Source: Sagittula stellata E-37
GTDB taxonomy: Bacteria; Pseudomonadota; Alphaproteobacteria; Rhodobacterales; Rhodobacteraceae
NCBI RefSeq assembly: GCF_039724765.1
Contig: NZ_CP155729.1
Span: forward strand, 4,349,501 to 4,413,500
Direction of reading: 5' to 3'
DNA length: 64,000 nt
Part shown: positions 36,893 to 46,086 of the stretch, one piece after another
Numbering within the stretch: the first letter of the stretch is position 1
Layout of the letters: every line of letters starts with the position of its first letter
The notes under the pieces: generated by a model
Seen by the model: the letters and a program-made list of their open reading frames with translations, nothing else
Databases searched by the model: none
What the model was told of the DNA's origin: nothing
Position numbers and translations under genes: made by a program

Positions 36893-39448
36893 ATGACATC
36901 AGACGCCTTCGACCTTGACGATCTGCCGCCCGCCGAACCCTACGACGAGGCCCGTGACAAAGCGCAGCGTGAGCGCCTGCTCACGACGTGGCAAAGCCCG
37001 AAGGGCTGGCGCTACCTTTCGGACGTCAACAATTCCGAGGTCGGCCTCTGGTATCTGCTGACGTCCTTCGCCTTCTTCTGCTTCGCCGGGGTGCTGGCCC
37101 TTCTGATCCGCACGCAACTTGCGGTGCCGGGCAACGACTTCCTGTCGCAGGACCTCTACAATCAGGTCTTCACCCTGCATGGCACGGCGATGATGTTCCT
37201 CTTTGCCGTCCCGATCTTCGAGGCGGTGGCCATCCTCGTCCTGCCGGAGATCCTCGGCGCGCGGGACCTGCCCTTCCCGCGCCTCTCCGCTTTCGGCTAC
37301 TGGTGCTTCCTGATCGGCGGCGTGTTTGTCTGCGGGTCGATCTTCTTTGGCGCGGCGCCCGACGGCGGCTGGTTCATGTACGCGCCGCTGTCGTCGAACC
37401 CCGAATACTCCGGTGTCGGCGCGGACATCTGGCTGCTTGGCCTGTCGTTCATCGAGGTGTCGTCGATCGCCGCGGCAGTGGAGCTGATTGTCGGCGTACT
37501 GAAGTCCCGTCCGCCGGGCATGCGCCTGAACCAGATGCCGCTCTATTGCTGGTACGTGCTGGTGGTGGCCGGCATGATCCTCTTCGCCTTCCCGCCGCTG
37601 ATCGCGGGCGACCTGCTGCTTGAACTGGAACGCGCCTTCGGCTGGGCCTTCTTCGACCCGGATCGGGGCGGCGACCCGCTGCTGTGGCAGCACCTGTTCT
37701 GGATCTTCGGCCACCCCGAGGTCTACATCGTCTTCCTGCCCTCCATCGCACTGATCGCGACGATCCTGCCGACCTTCGCCAGCCGTCCGATGATCGGTCA
37801 TTCCTGGATCGTGCTGTCGGCGGTTGGGGTGGCGTTCCTGTCGTTCGGTCTATGGGTCCACCACATGTTCACCGTGGGCCTGCCAGAAATCTCGCTCAGC
37901 TTCTTCTCTGCCGCGTCAGAGGCCGTGGCCGTGCCAACCGGCATCCAGATCTTCTGCTTCGTCGCGACGATGCTGGTGGCCAAGGTGCGCCCCTCCCTGC
38001 CTATGCTTTTCGCAGGCGGCGCGCTGGCGATCTTCGTCTTCGGCGGCCTGACGGGCGTCATGGTCGCGCTGGTGCCCTTCGACTGGCAGGCGCATGACAG
38101 CTACTTCGTCGTCGCCCACCTGCACTACACGCTGATTGGCGGAATGCTCTTCCCGCTCTTTGCCGGGGTGTACTACTGGTATCCCTTCGTCACGCAGCGC
38201 CAGACCAACCAGAAGGCAGGCAAGTGGTCCTTCTGGCTGATGTTCGGCGGCTTCAACCTCGCCTTCCTGCCGATGCACTGGACGGGCGTCATGGGGATGC
38301 CCCGCCGCGTCTGGACCTACGACGTGACAGACGGCTGGGCGGTGCTGAACATGGTGTCGACCGTGGGCAGCTTCATCTTCGCGGCGGGCTTCGTCGTGCT
38401 GGCGGTCAACGTGCTCTGGCCGCGCGGCAAGCACGCGCCAGTGAAGCGCAACGTCTGGAACGCTGGCACCATGGAGTGGAGCGCAGAGGTCCCCGACAAG
38501 CCGTGGGGCGTGCGGTCGATCCCGCTTATCAAGTCGCGCTATCCGCTGTGGGACCAGCCCGGCCTGCTTGACCAGATTGACCGGGGCGAGTGGTTCCTGC
38601 CGGATGCTAAAGAAGGCAAGCGCGAACTGATCGTCACCGACATCCTCGACGCACGCCCGCTGTTCGTGCAGCGCGTGCCGGGGCCGTCGTGGCTGATGCT
38701 GTTCGCCGCGCTCTTTCTCGGGACCAGTTTCATCGTGGCCACCTATCACTGGTGGACCGTGGCCCTGATCTCCGGTGCAGCCTTTGTCGCCGTCACGCTT
38801 TACTGGCTGTGGACCGGCACCGCGCACATCCCCGAGAAGACCGAGAAGTACGTCGGGCGCGGGCTGACCCTGCCCACCTACGAGGCAGGCGCAGGGTCGG
38901 TCGGCTGGTGGGCCGTGTTCATCACCATGACCGGCGACATGACCGCGTTTGTGGGGTTGGTGTTCTCGTACTTCTTCTTCTGGACCGTGCTGCCCGACTT
39001 CATGTCCACGACCGAGGCGATGCCCTTCGGCTGGCTGCTGCTCGGCTTCGCGGGCGTCCTTGGCCAATGGGGCCTGACTGTCGCTGCGCGCGGACAACTG
39101 GCGGGGCGCGCACCGGGCGCGGCCATCGGCGCGCTGATCGCGGCACCGGTGGCGGGCGTGCTGGGCATGGCGGCCTTCGCGTGGGCCGCGATGCAGGCGG
39201 GGCTGGACCCCACGCGCCACAGCTTCGACGCAACCATCTGGGCGCTGCTGCTCTGGCTCTCCGTGCATGTGGCGCTTGGTTTGCTCATGCAGCTCTACAC
39301 CGCCGCGCGCATCTGGGCGGGCATCTGCACCCCTGACTTCCCGGCAGACCTGCGCAACCTGACGCTCTACACCCACTTCCTCGCGGTGACGGTCATCATG
39401 ACGTTTGCCATGCTGGCGGTCTTCCCGCTCTGGCTGGGGGCGCTGTGA
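36893..39448 (+). CDS. Cytochrome c oxidase subunit I fused to subunit III
   Basis: An 851-residue membrane protein. Residues about 45-560 are subunit I: HGTAMMFLFAVPIFEA (low-spin heme ligand), FGHPEVYIVFLPSIALI (CuB His and cross-linked Tyr), VHHMFTVGLP (CuB histidines) and DSYFVVAHLHYTLIGG (heme ligands). From about 650 to the end is a subunit III domain of five or more helices, starting GSVGWWAVFITMTGDMTAF. Such I+III fusions occur in caa3-like oxidases. It reduces oxygen to water and pumps protons. It starts 7 bp after subunit II. Confidence 0.92.
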   Translation: MTSDAFDLDDLPPAEPYDEARDKAQRERLLTTWQSPKGWRYLSDVNNSEVGLWYLLTSFAFFCFAGVLALLIRTQLAVPGNDFLSQDLYNQVFTLHGTAMMFLFAVPIFEAVAILVLPEILGARDLPFPRLSAFGYWCFLIGGVFVCGSIFFGAAPDGGWFMYAPLSSNPEYSGVGADIWLLGLSFIEVSSIAAAVELIVGVLKSRPPGMRLNQMPLYCWYVLVVAGMILFAFPPLIAGDLLLELERAFGWAFFDPDRGGDPLLWQHLFWIFGHPEVYIVFLPSIALIATILPTFASRPMIGHSWIVLSAVGVAFLSFGLWVHHMFTVGLPEISLSFFSAASEAVAVPTGIQIFCFVATMLVAKVRPSLPMLFAGGALAIFVFGGLTGVMVALVPFDWQAHDSYFVVAHLHYTLIGGMLFPLFAGVYYWYPFVTQRQTNQKAGKWSFWLMFGGFNLAFLPMHWTGVMGMPRRVWTYDVTDGWAVLNMVSTVGSFIFAAGFVVLAVNVLWPRGKHAPVKRNVWNAGTMEWSAEVPDKPWGVRSIPLIKSRYPLWDQPGLLDQIDRGEWFLPDAKEGKRELIVTDILDARPLFVQRVPGPSWLMLFAALFLGTSFIVATYHWWTVALISGAAFVAVTLYWLWTGTAHIPEKTEKYVGRGLTLPTYEAGAGSVGWWAVFITMTGDMTAFVGLVFSYFFFWTVLPDFMSTTEAMPFGWLLLGFAGVLGQWGLTVAARGQLAGRAPGAAIGALIAAPVAGVLGMAAFAWAAMQAGLDPTRHSFDATIWALLLWLSVHVALGLLMQLYTAARIWAGICTPDFPADLRNLTLYTHFLAVTVIMTFAMLAVFPLWLGAL

Positions 39449-39837
39449 TGAAACACCCGACAAGACCCCGCGCGCCCCGCCTGATCGACGACGGTTCGCT
39501 TTGGATCGTGATCGCCGCACCCTCGATCTGGGCGGCGCATTTCCTGATCAGCTACTGGGTCGCGGCGATCTGGTGCGCCAAGATCGGCGGATCGCTGCTG
39601 GATGTACGCTGGATCATCGCGGCACTCGGGCTGGCCTCCATCGCGCTCATTGGCCTTCTGGCGCTAGTCGCGGTGCGCCGGTACGGCGGGACGCTCATCA
39701 TCTTCGAGGAAATCACCGAGGATTCCCGCCCCGCGCGCGAACGTTTCATGGGGCACGTGTCGCTGTTGTTGTGCATCCTCTCCGCGGTGGCGGTCGGCTT
39801 CACCGTGATCCCCGGGCTGGTGATGCAGACATGCTGA
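39448..39837 (+). CDS. Small membrane protein of the oxidase operon
   Basis: A 129-residue protein with three predicted helices (APSIWAAHFLISYWVAAIWC, IIAALGLASIALIGLLALVA and VSLLLCILSAVAVGFTVIPG). Its ATG overlaps the subunit I/III stop (TGATG), and its own stop overlaps a start of the CtaG-type gene. Proteins of this kind are found in caa3 oxidase operons, but no specific function is known; an assembly or small-subunit role is likely. Confidence 0.78.
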   Translation: MKHPTRPRAPRLIDDGSLWIVIAAPSIWAAHFLISYWVAAIWCAKIGGSLLDVRWIIAALGLASIALIGLLALVAVRRYGGTLIIFEEITEDSRPARERFMGHVSLLLCILSAVAVGFTVIPGLVMQTC

Positions 39838-40406
39838 TGCGCCGCGCCATAGCGCTTGTGCTTCTGACCGTACTCTGGCTGGCGTTGCCCGCCTTTGCGA
39901 CGGGGTCGATGATCGTGCACATGGTCCTGCATCTGGGCGTGGTCGCGGTGGTGCCACTACTCTGGGCGCCGCGCCTGCCGGCCGCGTTCCCCTCCGGCCC
40001 CATCGCCCTCGCGCTCGGCTCCGTGGTCGACATGGCCGTGGTCTGGACGTGGCACCTGCCCGGAATGCACCTCTGGGCCCGGCTGGACACCATGGGGCTG
40101 ATCCTTGAACAGGCCAGTTTCCTCGGTGCGGGGCTGCTGCTTTGGGGCGCGGTGCGGCAGGCCGGACCATTCGGCGGCGTGCTGGTGCTGCTGGCCACCA
40201 CCATGCACATGACGCTACTCGGCGCTCTGATAGGCCTCGCCCCCCGCGACCTCTACGGCGACATCTGCGCCGGGCACTTCGGACTGACCGCCCTGCAGGA
40301 ACAGCAAGTCGCCGGGGTGCTCATGGCCGGTCTTGGCGGCGCGCTCTACCTCGCCGCGGCACTGGGCCGTCTGGGCCGCGCGCTCGACGAAGGAGAACCC
40401 GCATGA
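39831..40406 (+). CDS. CtaG-type cytochrome c oxidase assembly protein (caa3 family)
   Basis: A 191-residue membrane protein with about five helices. It contains MIVHMVLHLGVVAVVPLLWA and MHMTLLGALIGLAPRDLY, histidine-bearing segments characteristic of the CtaG_caa3 family, which helps insert copper into caa3 oxidase. It belongs to the oxidase operon. The ATG at 39831 and one at 39837 are both possible; the latter makes a TGATG overlap with the preceding stop. The cytochrome gene downstream overlaps its stop by 4 bp. Confidence 0.83.
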   Translation: MLMRRAIALVLLTVLWLALPAFATGSMIVHMVLHLGVVAVVPLLWAPRLPAAFPSGPIALALGSVVDMAVVWTWHLPGMHLWARLDTMGLILEQASFLGAGLLLWGAVRQAGPFGGVLVLLATTMHMTLLGALIGLAPRDLYGDICAGHFGLTALQEQQVAGVLMAGLGGALYLAAALGRLGRALDEGEPA

Positions 40407-41506
40407 AACGCCTGGTCCTCTATGCCGCCGGTCTGGTCGTCGTGCTTGGCAACGCCTTCTACTGGCTCGCCCCCTACACAATCGCAGCTTCCCAGCCGCA
40501 CTGGCCCGGCGTGGGCGAGGTCTTGCACCAGTACATGCGCAACGCCGTCGCCATCCGGTCCCGCAACAAGGAGGTCCCCCGTCAGATCGACCTCGACGAT
40601 CCGGGACTTGTCCGCCTTGGCGCCGGGCACTTTGCCACCGGCTGCGCCACCTGCCACGGCGCGCCCGGCATCGCGCGCAACCCGATCACGGCCGAGATGA
40701 TGCCCGCGCCCCCGAAGCTCGACGGGCTCGACTTCACCGACGGCGAACTTTGGTGGATCGCCCGTCACGGCATCCGCTATTCCGGCATGCCCTCTTGGCC
40801 AGGCGAAGGCCGAGAGGTGGAGCCGTGGGCCATCGCGGCCTTCCTGCGCACCTACGACGACTTCGACCGCGCGTCCTACGAAGAATCCGCGCTCGGTTCC
40901 GCCTATGCCGGCGATGCCATCCGCTTCCCCGGCCTGTACGGTGCGATCCCGAAGGACATGGCCTGCGCCCGTTGCCACGGCGAGGACGGGCTGGGCCGCG
41001 ACGGCACCGCACCGAAACTTGCCGGACAGTCGCGGGACTGGCTGGCTCTGGTGCTGGATGCCTATCACGACGGCCGCCGGGAGAGCGGCTTCATGGAGCC
41101 GCTCGGCGCCACACTGACCGAATCCAACATCGACGGCATTTCGGAGCTTTACGCGGAAATGGACGGCAATTGGTCCGGTCGCCCCCTTCCCTTCGGCGAT
41201 CCGGAGAGGGGCGCTGAACTGGCCCGCAAGGGAGACGAACACAACGACATCGCGTCTTGCGCGTCCTGTCACGAGGGCGGGGAGAACCCGCTGATGCCGC
41301 GCCGCGCCGACACCCCGAGAATTGCCGGTCAGGATGGCTTCTGGCTGTACAACTGGTTGCTTATGTACCGCGACGGTCCGGTCCCGGAGACACCCCGTGC
41401 ACACCTCATGGCCGCAGCGGCAAAGCCCTTGTCGGACAGCGACATTGCGGACCTATCCGCCTACTATGCCGGGCTGTCTGAGGCGGCTGCGGGCGACGAC
41501 AACTGA
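40403..41506 (+). CDS. Triheme c-type cytochrome of the oxidase operon
   Basis: A 367-residue protein with an N-terminal uncleaved helix or signal (LVLYAAGLVVVLGNAFYWLAP) and three heme c sites: CATCH (about residue 79), CARCH (about 194) and CASCH (about 290). Each is followed by a methionine-containing segment that could supply an axial ligand. It is probably a membrane-anchored periplasmic electron donor to the oxidase encoded before it; the architecture resembles a diheme cytochrome plus one extra domain. Start ATG 40403 overlaps the CtaG stop (ATGA) and follows AAGGAGAA. Confidence 0.87.
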   Translation: MKRLVLYAAGLVVVLGNAFYWLAPYTIAASQPHWPGVGEVLHQYMRNAVAIRSRNKEVPRQIDLDDPGLVRLGAGHFATGCATCHGAPGIARNPITAEMMPAPPKLDGLDFTDGELWWIARHGIRYSGMPSWPGEGREVEPWAIAAFLRTYDDFDRASYEESALGSAYAGDAIRFPGLYGAIPKDMACARCHGEDGLGRDGTAPKLAGQSRDWLALVLDAYHDGRRESGFMEPLGATLTESNIDGISELYAEMDGNWSGRPLPFGDPERGAELARKGDEHNDIASCASCHEGGENPLMPRRADTPRIAGQDGFWLYNWLLMYRDGPVPETPRAHLMAAAAKPLSDSDIADLSAYYAGLSEAAAGDDN

Positions 41507-41533
41507 CCGCCCACCCCTGGGCTACGGCACGCC

Positions 41534-41986
41534 TCAGCTTGCGCGCGACACCGAACCCGGTTGTCGGTCGGCATTCATGAGGATCGGCAGCGTGCGCGGA
41601 TGGGAGGCGATTGCATCCGCGATGCTGTTTCGGTTGAGGGTCTGGTAAAAGAGGATTTTCGCTTCTGCCAACGCACCCGTCAAACCGCAGGACCCACGCA
41701 GGATGCAGGAGGAACAGTCGACCATCTGGGCATCTCCCTCCATGAAGCGGGCCACGTCGCCGACCAGGATCCGATCCGGCGACCGGGCCAGTTGAACGCC
41801 GCCGGCACGGCCCCGCGTGCTTTTGAGGAAATTGCCCTCCACCAACATGTTCACAACCTTCATCAGGTTGTTCTGTGACAGGCTATGCGCCCTCGCGATT
41901 TCCGATATGGGCACCACGCGTCCGTCGTGAGCGCCGAGGTAAAGACAGACCCTGAGAGCGTAGTCGGTGAATTTCGAGAAGTGCAT
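41534..41986 (-). CDS. Rrf2-family NsrR-like regulator
   Basis: A 150-residue winged-helix regulator. MHFSKFTDYALRVCLYLGAH is the canonical NsrR opening, ISEIARAHSLSQNNLMKVVNML the helix-turn-helix, and VDCSSCILRGSC the C-x2-C-x5-C cluster that binds [2Fe-2S] or [4Fe-4S]. NsrR senses nitric oxide through its cluster and represses nitrosative-stress genes. Here it is convergent with the oxidase operon. Its target is unknown; nitric oxide poisons heme-copper oxidases, so a link is plausible. Confidence 0.87.
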   Translation of the reverse strand: MHFSKFTDYALRVCLYLGAHDGRVVPISEIARAHSLSQNNLMKVVNMLVEGNFLKSTRGRAGGVQLARSPDRILVGDVARFMEGDAQMVDCSSCILRGSCGLTGALAEAKILFYQTLNRNSIADAIASHPRTLPILMNADRQPGSVSRAS

Positions 41987-42090
41987 ACAGCATTACCTTT
42001 TATTAATTCCCGCCAATCTGATGCAGGATTTACGATACGTCAACGCATTCACCTTAAAGGAGAATTTAGCGTCACGCACAACACCATAAG

Positions 42091-42122
42091 AAAAGGCCCC
42101 ACCGTTTTCGGCAGGGCCTTTT
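42091..42122 (-). terminator. Terminator of the ectABC-ask operon
   Basis: AAAAGGCCC pairs with GGGCCTTTT, with an inner CCG/CGG stem around a TTTT loop, 28 bases past the ask stop on the minus strand. The A and T flanks let it work in both directions, and it also faces the nsrR promoter side. Confidence 0.8.
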
Positions 42123-42149
42123 CATCATTCAATGCAGGCGCGACGGCCA

Positions 42150-43571
42150 TCAGGCGACGAGCGCGACGCCCGCCTGTTCTTCGCGCGGAAAGAACACATC
42201 GTGCAGACTGCGGATCGCGTTGGACAATTCCGAGTGGTCGACGATGAACTGCACGTCCACGCTGCGCGGCCCCTGCGCGGCGCCCAGCGGAACGATGTCC
42301 GCCTCTTCCAGCGCTGCCATGCCGCGCGTCAGTACCGAAAGCCCGGTCAGGTCACGGCCGATGACCGAAACGAGCGCGCACTTGCGCAGCGAGATTTCGG
42401 CCTGCGGGTAGACTTCGCTCAGATCGCTTTCGACCCGGCGCAACGCCTTCAGCGACCCGTGCACGTGGTGGGTGATGGTGTTGGCGTTCGACACCTTGGA
42501 CACGATCCACACGTCATGGCGTTTCAGCGCGTCGAGGATCGTTGCGTCGTAGCCCTTCACGCCGACCATGTCCTGTTCGAACACTTCCAGCGCAAAGACC
42601 GTCAGTCCGGTCACGATCTCGGCAGCTGCGGTCTCTGCCGGCTTGTCGTCGATGATGGTGCCCGGATCCTCGGGTTCGAATGCGTTGGTGACGCGCAGCG
42701 GCACACCGGCCCGGCGCAGCGTCTTGGCCGCCGAGGGGTGGATCGCTTCCATCCCGAGGTTTGCCATCTGGTCCGCCACATCGTAGTTCGTGTGACCCAG
42801 CTTGCGCACCACGTCCGCGCCGACCACCTTGGGATCGGCGGATGACAAGTGGAACTCCTTGTGAATGATCGCTTCGCGCGCGGCAGTCTGTGCCGCCAAG
42901 CGAGAGAACGTCACCTCGGAGTAACCACGGTCGAACTCGCGCATCAGACCCTCGGTGCACTGGGCATAACCGGTGACGATGGGCATTTCGGTCGCCGGAT
43001 CGACGCCGTCCATACCTTTCGCCAAGCGGTCTTCGAGGCTCAGATGCTCCTCGTCACGCCAGCCGGACAGATCGACCAGCCGCGCGTTCACACCAGCGCG
43101 CTGCAGCATCAGGACGGCGACATAGGCGGAGTGCGCCTCACCCAGCCCGGACAACAGCTCGCGGATCTGCAGGAGGTGTTCGTTCAGGCGGAAGTGCCCG
43201 TACGAGCACAGCCGCTGAAGATCCACCAGACAGCTCCGGGCGCCTTCCATGCGGTCCTGCACGAAACGCGTCGCAAGCTGGATGTCACCCGCGTGAGTGA
43301 GCACCTCGGAGTGAGCCGCGATCATCTCTGTCGAGGCACGGTCCATCGCGCGGTGCCAGCCGTGGTCGTCATCTGCCTGCGCAAAACTGGCAAAGACGCC
43401 CTGTTCACCGGTCTTCTTGTGTTCGAGCAGCATGTTGGTGATGCCGCCGAACGCGGAAACGACGAAGATGCGGCCGTATTCCGGTTTGCCGTTCTTGATG
43501 AACAGCGTATCGCGCAGTTCGCCGAGGCGGGACATGGACGTCCCGCCGATCTTTTCGACAGTATGGGTCAT
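42150..43571 (-). CDS. ask: Ectoine-specific aspartokinase
   Basis: A 473-residue enzyme. It begins THTVEKIGGTSMSRLG (kinase P-loop-like KIGGTSM) and has VVSAFGGITNMLL, YSEVTFSRLAAQTAAREA and two ACT domains at the C-terminus (about 330-470; VSKVSNANTITHHVHGS). This sequence type, distinct from LysC, is the Ask_Ect family found with ectABC. It phosphorylates aspartate, feeding aspartate semialdehyde to ectoine synthesis with weak feedback inhibition. It directly abuts ectC (stop and start adjacent) and is the last gene of the operon. Confidence 0.93.
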   Translation of the reverse strand: MTHTVEKIGGTSMSRLGELRDTLFIKNGKPEYGRIFVVSAFGGITNMLLEHKKTGEQGVFASFAQADDDHGWHRAMDRASTEMIAAHSEVLTHAGDIQLATRFVQDRMEGARSCLVDLQRLCSYGHFRLNEHLLQIRELLSGLGEAHSAYVAVLMLQRAGVNARLVDLSGWRDEEHLSLEDRLAKGMDGVDPATEMPIVTGYAQCTEGLMREFDRGYSEVTFSRLAAQTAAREAIIHKEFHLSSADPKVVGADVVRKLGHTNYDVADQMANLGMEAIHPSAAKTLRRAGVPLRVTNAFEPEDPGTIIDDKPAETAAAEIVTGLTVFALEVFEQDMVGVKGYDATILDALKRHDVWIVSKVSNANTITHHVHGSLKALRRVESDLSEVYPQAEISLRKCALVSVIGRDLTGLSVLTRGMAALEEADIVPLGAAQGPRSVDVQFIVDHSELSNAIRSLHDVFFPREEQAGVALVA

Positions 43572-43973
43572 TCAGGCCTCTGCAGGTTCGGGCGCGGCGT
43601 AGGAGCCATCCTCACGGTGCACTTCGGTGCCCGTCACGGGCGGATTGAAGCAGCACGCCATGACAAGCTCCTCGTCCGCGCGCAGGACATGCCGGTCGTG
43701 CTTGTCGAGCGCGTACATGACACCGGGCTTGATCTCATGCGTTTCGCCTGTGCCGAGGTCGGTGATCGACCCGGTGCCCTGCATGCAATAGACGCTCTCG
43801 AAGTGGTTCTTGTATTCGAACGTGTGCTCGGAACCGGCCTCGAGAAAGGTGATGTGGAACGAGAACCCCATCTTGTCGTCGGCCAGAAGCATGCGGACCG
43901 ATGTCCACTTTGCATCCGACACGACGCGGTCGGGTTCGTTCTTGGTGATTTCGTTGAAGTCTCTGACGATCAT
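43572..43973 (-). CDS. ectC: L-ectoine synthase
   Basis: A 133-residue cupin enzyme. It starts [13 protein letters not shown], as nearly all EctC proteins do, and has [21 protein letters not shown] with its metal-binding Glu region, YCMQGTGSI and [12 protein letters not shown] with the metal histidine. It cyclises N-gamma-acetyl-2,4-diaminobutyrate to ectoine. The gene starts 5 bp after ectB, with CGGAG at the end of ectB as ribosome binding site. No ectD follows, so only ectoine, not hydroxyectoine, is expected from this locus. Confidence 0.96.
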   Translation of the reverse strand: MIVRDFNEITKNEPDRVVSDAKWTSVRMLLADDKMGFSFHITFLEAGSEHTFEYKNHFESVYCMQGTGSITDLGTGETHEIKPGVMYALDKHDRHVLRADEELVMACCFNPPVTGTEVHREDGSYAAPEPAEA

Positions 43974-43978
43974 GTCTG

Positions 43979-45268
43979 TTACTCCGCTGCGATTTTCTGG
44001 CCGGGCTCGACGATGTCGCGGGCGGCGTCCAGCACGATGGCCAGACCCTTACCCAGCGTTTCGTCGGGGGTGGTGAGCGGTGCGAGCACCTTGACCACCT
44101 CGTCCTCCGGACCGGATGTTTCAATGACAAGGCCGTTCTCGAAGGCCTTGGCGCAAATGGCTGCCGCCAGTTCGCCGGAACCTACGTCCACGCCGCGCAT
44201 CATGCCGCGGCCTTTCAGGTAGGCGCCCGGGATCATCGCGGCCAGGGCGCTCAGGCCCTTCTCGACGATGTCGGCGCGGCGGGCGATGTCCTTGGCAAAG
44301 GCATCGTCGGCCCAGAACTTCTCGATCGCCACGCGGGCGGTCACGAAGGCATGGGTGTTGCCGCGGAACGTGCCGTTGTGCTCGGCCGGGCCCATGATGT
44401 CATGTTCCGGCTTCAACAGCACGAGGCCCATCGGCAGGCCGAAGCCCGAGACGGATTTCGCCATGGTGACGAGGTCGGGCTTGAGGCCCGCTTCCTCGAA
44501 GCCGAAGAAGTCGCCGGTACGGCCACAACCCGCCTGGATGTCGTCGACGATCAGCAGCGCGCCGTGCTTCTTCGCAAGGCTGGCCACACGGCGCAGCCAT
44601 TCCGGGCGCGCGGCGTTCAGGCCGCCTTCGCCCTGCACGGGCTCTACGATGATCGCGGCAGGCGCGTCCATGCCCGAGGACTTGTCCTCAAGCATCGTCT
44701 CAAGGATGTCGGCGGTATCGGTGCCTTCACCCATGTAGCCATCGTATGGCATCCGCGTCACGCCGTTCAGCTCGATGCCGGCGCCGCCACGGTGGTAGCT
44801 GTTGCCGGTCGCGGCCAGCGCGCCAAGAGTCACGCCATGGAAACCGTTGGTGAACGAGATCACGTTGGTGCGGCCGGTAACCTTGCGGGCGATCTTCATC
44901 GCCGCTTCGACGGCGTTTGCGCCGGTCGGCCCCACGAACATCAGCTTGTGGTCCATCCCGCGCGGTTCGAGGATGTGACGCTCGAAGGCTTCGATGAAGT
45001 CCTTCTTGGTGTTGGTGTGCAGGTCCAGACCGTGAGCGATGCCATCGTTGGTCAGGTGCTCGATCAGCGCCGCCTTCATGTCCGGGTCGTTATGCCCGTA
45101 GTTCAGCGAGGAGCAGCCCGCCAGGAAGTCGATGTAGGTCTGGCCGGACTCGTCGGTCATCTCCGACCCGCTGGCGCTGGTGAAGGTGGTCTTGAAGCCG
45201 CGGCAGTAGGAGCGGGCTTCGGATTCGCGTCGTTCAAACACATTCGTTTCTGTCGGTTGCGTAGTCAT
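43979..45268 (-). CDS. ectB: L-2,4-diaminobutyrate aminotransferase
   Basis: A 429-residue class III PLP aminotransferase. [61 protein letters not shown] and [14 protein letters not shown] (PLP lysine) match EctB. It converts aspartate semialdehyde to 2,4-diaminobutyrate using glutamate. The ATG at 45268 follows GAGAGAGG; the frame remains open 86 codons upstream into ectA antisense to nothing meaningful, so the later start is used. It is 53 bp downstream of ectA. Confidence 0.96.
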   Translation of the reverse strand: MTTQPTETNVFERRESEARSYCRGFKTTFTSASGSEMTDESGQTYIDFLAGCSSLNYGHNDPDMKAALIEHLTNDGIAHGLDLHTNTKKDFIEAFERHILEPRGMDHKLMFVGPTGANAVEAAMKIARKVTGRTNVISFTNGFHGVTLGALAATGNSYHRGGAGIELNGVTRMPYDGYMGEGTDTADILETMLEDKSSGMDAPAAIIVEPVQGEGGLNAARPEWLRRVASLAKKHGALLIVDDIQAGCGRTGDFFGFEEAGLKPDLVTMAKSVSGFGLPMGLVLLKPEHDIMGPAEHNGTFRGNTHAFVTARVAIEKFWADDAFAKDIARRADIVEKGLSALAAMIPGAYLKGRGMMRGVDVGSGELAAAICAKAFENGLVIETSGPEDEVVKVLAPLTTPDETLGKGLAIVLDAARDIVEPGQKIAAE

Positions 45269-45321
45269 TACGACCTCTCTCGGATAACTTGAAATTTTGG
45301 GAATTCTGGAGCGTGCGCAGC

Positions 45322-45852
45322 TCAGGCGGCCTGCGCCACCGGGTTCGGCATCTCGATTGTCACCATGTTCTCGGTCGCGGCGCGGCCTGCGAAGTGGTCT
45401 TCGCGGATAAAGTGCGGTTCCGAGCTGAGACTGCCACCCTGATTGCGGGCAAACTTGCGGAAGAGCCCCCACGATGCCTTGTTGTCGCTTGTGATCGTGG
45501 TCTGCAGACGGGTCACGTCCGCGCACACGTCACGGTTCAGGATCTCGGCCAGCATCTTGCCGCCAAGGCCCATGCCCCGCGCCTTTTCGGATACGGCGAC
45601 CTGCCAGACGAACAGCGTCTCGGGATCGTTCGGGAGGATATAGGCAGACACCCAACCGATCGCTTCGCCGCCCATATCCGCCACCACGCAGGTGTCGGAG
45701 AAATGGTCGCACTGCAGAAGGTTGCAATACATCGAGTTCTCATCGAGCGGCTTGCAGGCACGCACCAGTTCCCAGATGCCCGAGCCGTCCTCGGATACCG
45801 GGGTGCGCAGTGTCGGCAAAGCCTGCCGGGCAAGGTCACGCGGATGCTGCAT
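45322..45852 (-). CDS. ectA: L-2,4-diaminobutyrate acetyltransferase
   Basis: A 176-residue GNAT acetyltransferase. SGIWELVRACKPLDENSMY and LLQCDHFSDTCVVAD are EctA-specific; VWQVAVSEKARGMGLGGKML is the acetyl-CoA loop; SLFRKFA-type WGLFRKFARNQGG closes the fold. It acetylates the gamma-amino group of diaminobutyrate. It is the first gene of ectABC-ask; GGAG precedes the ATG by ten bases, and a well-formed promoter lies 30-60 bp upstream. Confidence 0.96.
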   Translation of the reverse strand: MQHPRDLARQALPTLRTPVSEDGSGIWELVRACKPLDENSMYCNLLQCDHFSDTCVVADMGGEAIGWVSAYILPNDPETLFVWQVAVSEKARGMGLGGKMLAEILNRDVCADVTRLQTTITSDNKASWGLFRKFARNQGGSLSSEPHFIREDHFAGRAATENMVTIEMPNPVAQAA

Positions 45853-45883
45853 GTATCGGTCGCTCCATATTGCTTCGTCAATC

Positions 45884-45912
45884 TAAATAGCGTGACGGAT
45901 GCTTTGCTTCAA
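45884..45912 (-). promoter_or_regulatory. ectA promoter with overlapping EctR-type half-site
   Basis: On the minus strand TTGAAG (45907-45912) and TATTTA (45884-45889) are separated by exactly 17 bp. The -10 lies in TATTTAGA (45882-45889), the same octamer as the left half of the palindrome before ectR. The leader to ectA would be about 25 bases. An inverted repeat CTTTGC-N8-GCAAAG (45902-45921) overlaps the -35. Confidence 0.68.
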
Positions 45913-46032
45913 TAGGCAAAGTAAATATTCTTGGGAGTTGCCGCATATCCCTCATAAAACAAAGCCAATAGCACATGTTAACTCTTTGTGCGCCTAAGGG
46001 AATGTCCTTCGATAGGCTAACCTGTAACGCGC

Positions 46033-46061
46033 TTGACGCAATGGTTAGCCACCCTTATATT
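46033..46061 (+). promoter_or_regulatory. ectR promoter
   Basis: TTGACG (46033-46038) and TATATT (46056-46061) with a 17-bp spacer form a strong sigma-70-type promoter in a locally AT-rich stretch. The expected start site falls inside the palindrome at 46058-46075, and the ribosome binding site AAAGGAGG follows at once. Confidence 0.7.
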
Positions 46062-46075
46062 TAGACGATCTAACA
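46058..46075. promoter_or_regulatory. Palindrome TATTTAGA-CG-ATCTAACA, probable EctR operator
   Basis: TTAGA-CGA-TCTAA (46061-46073) is a perfect inverted repeat overlapping the -10 and start site of ectR. Read as two 8-bp halves separated by 2 bp, it resembles the EctR1 site described for Methylomicrobium alcaliphilum, as I recall it. Autorepression is inferred. Confidence 0.65.
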
Positions 46076-46086
46076 AAGGAGGTTCG

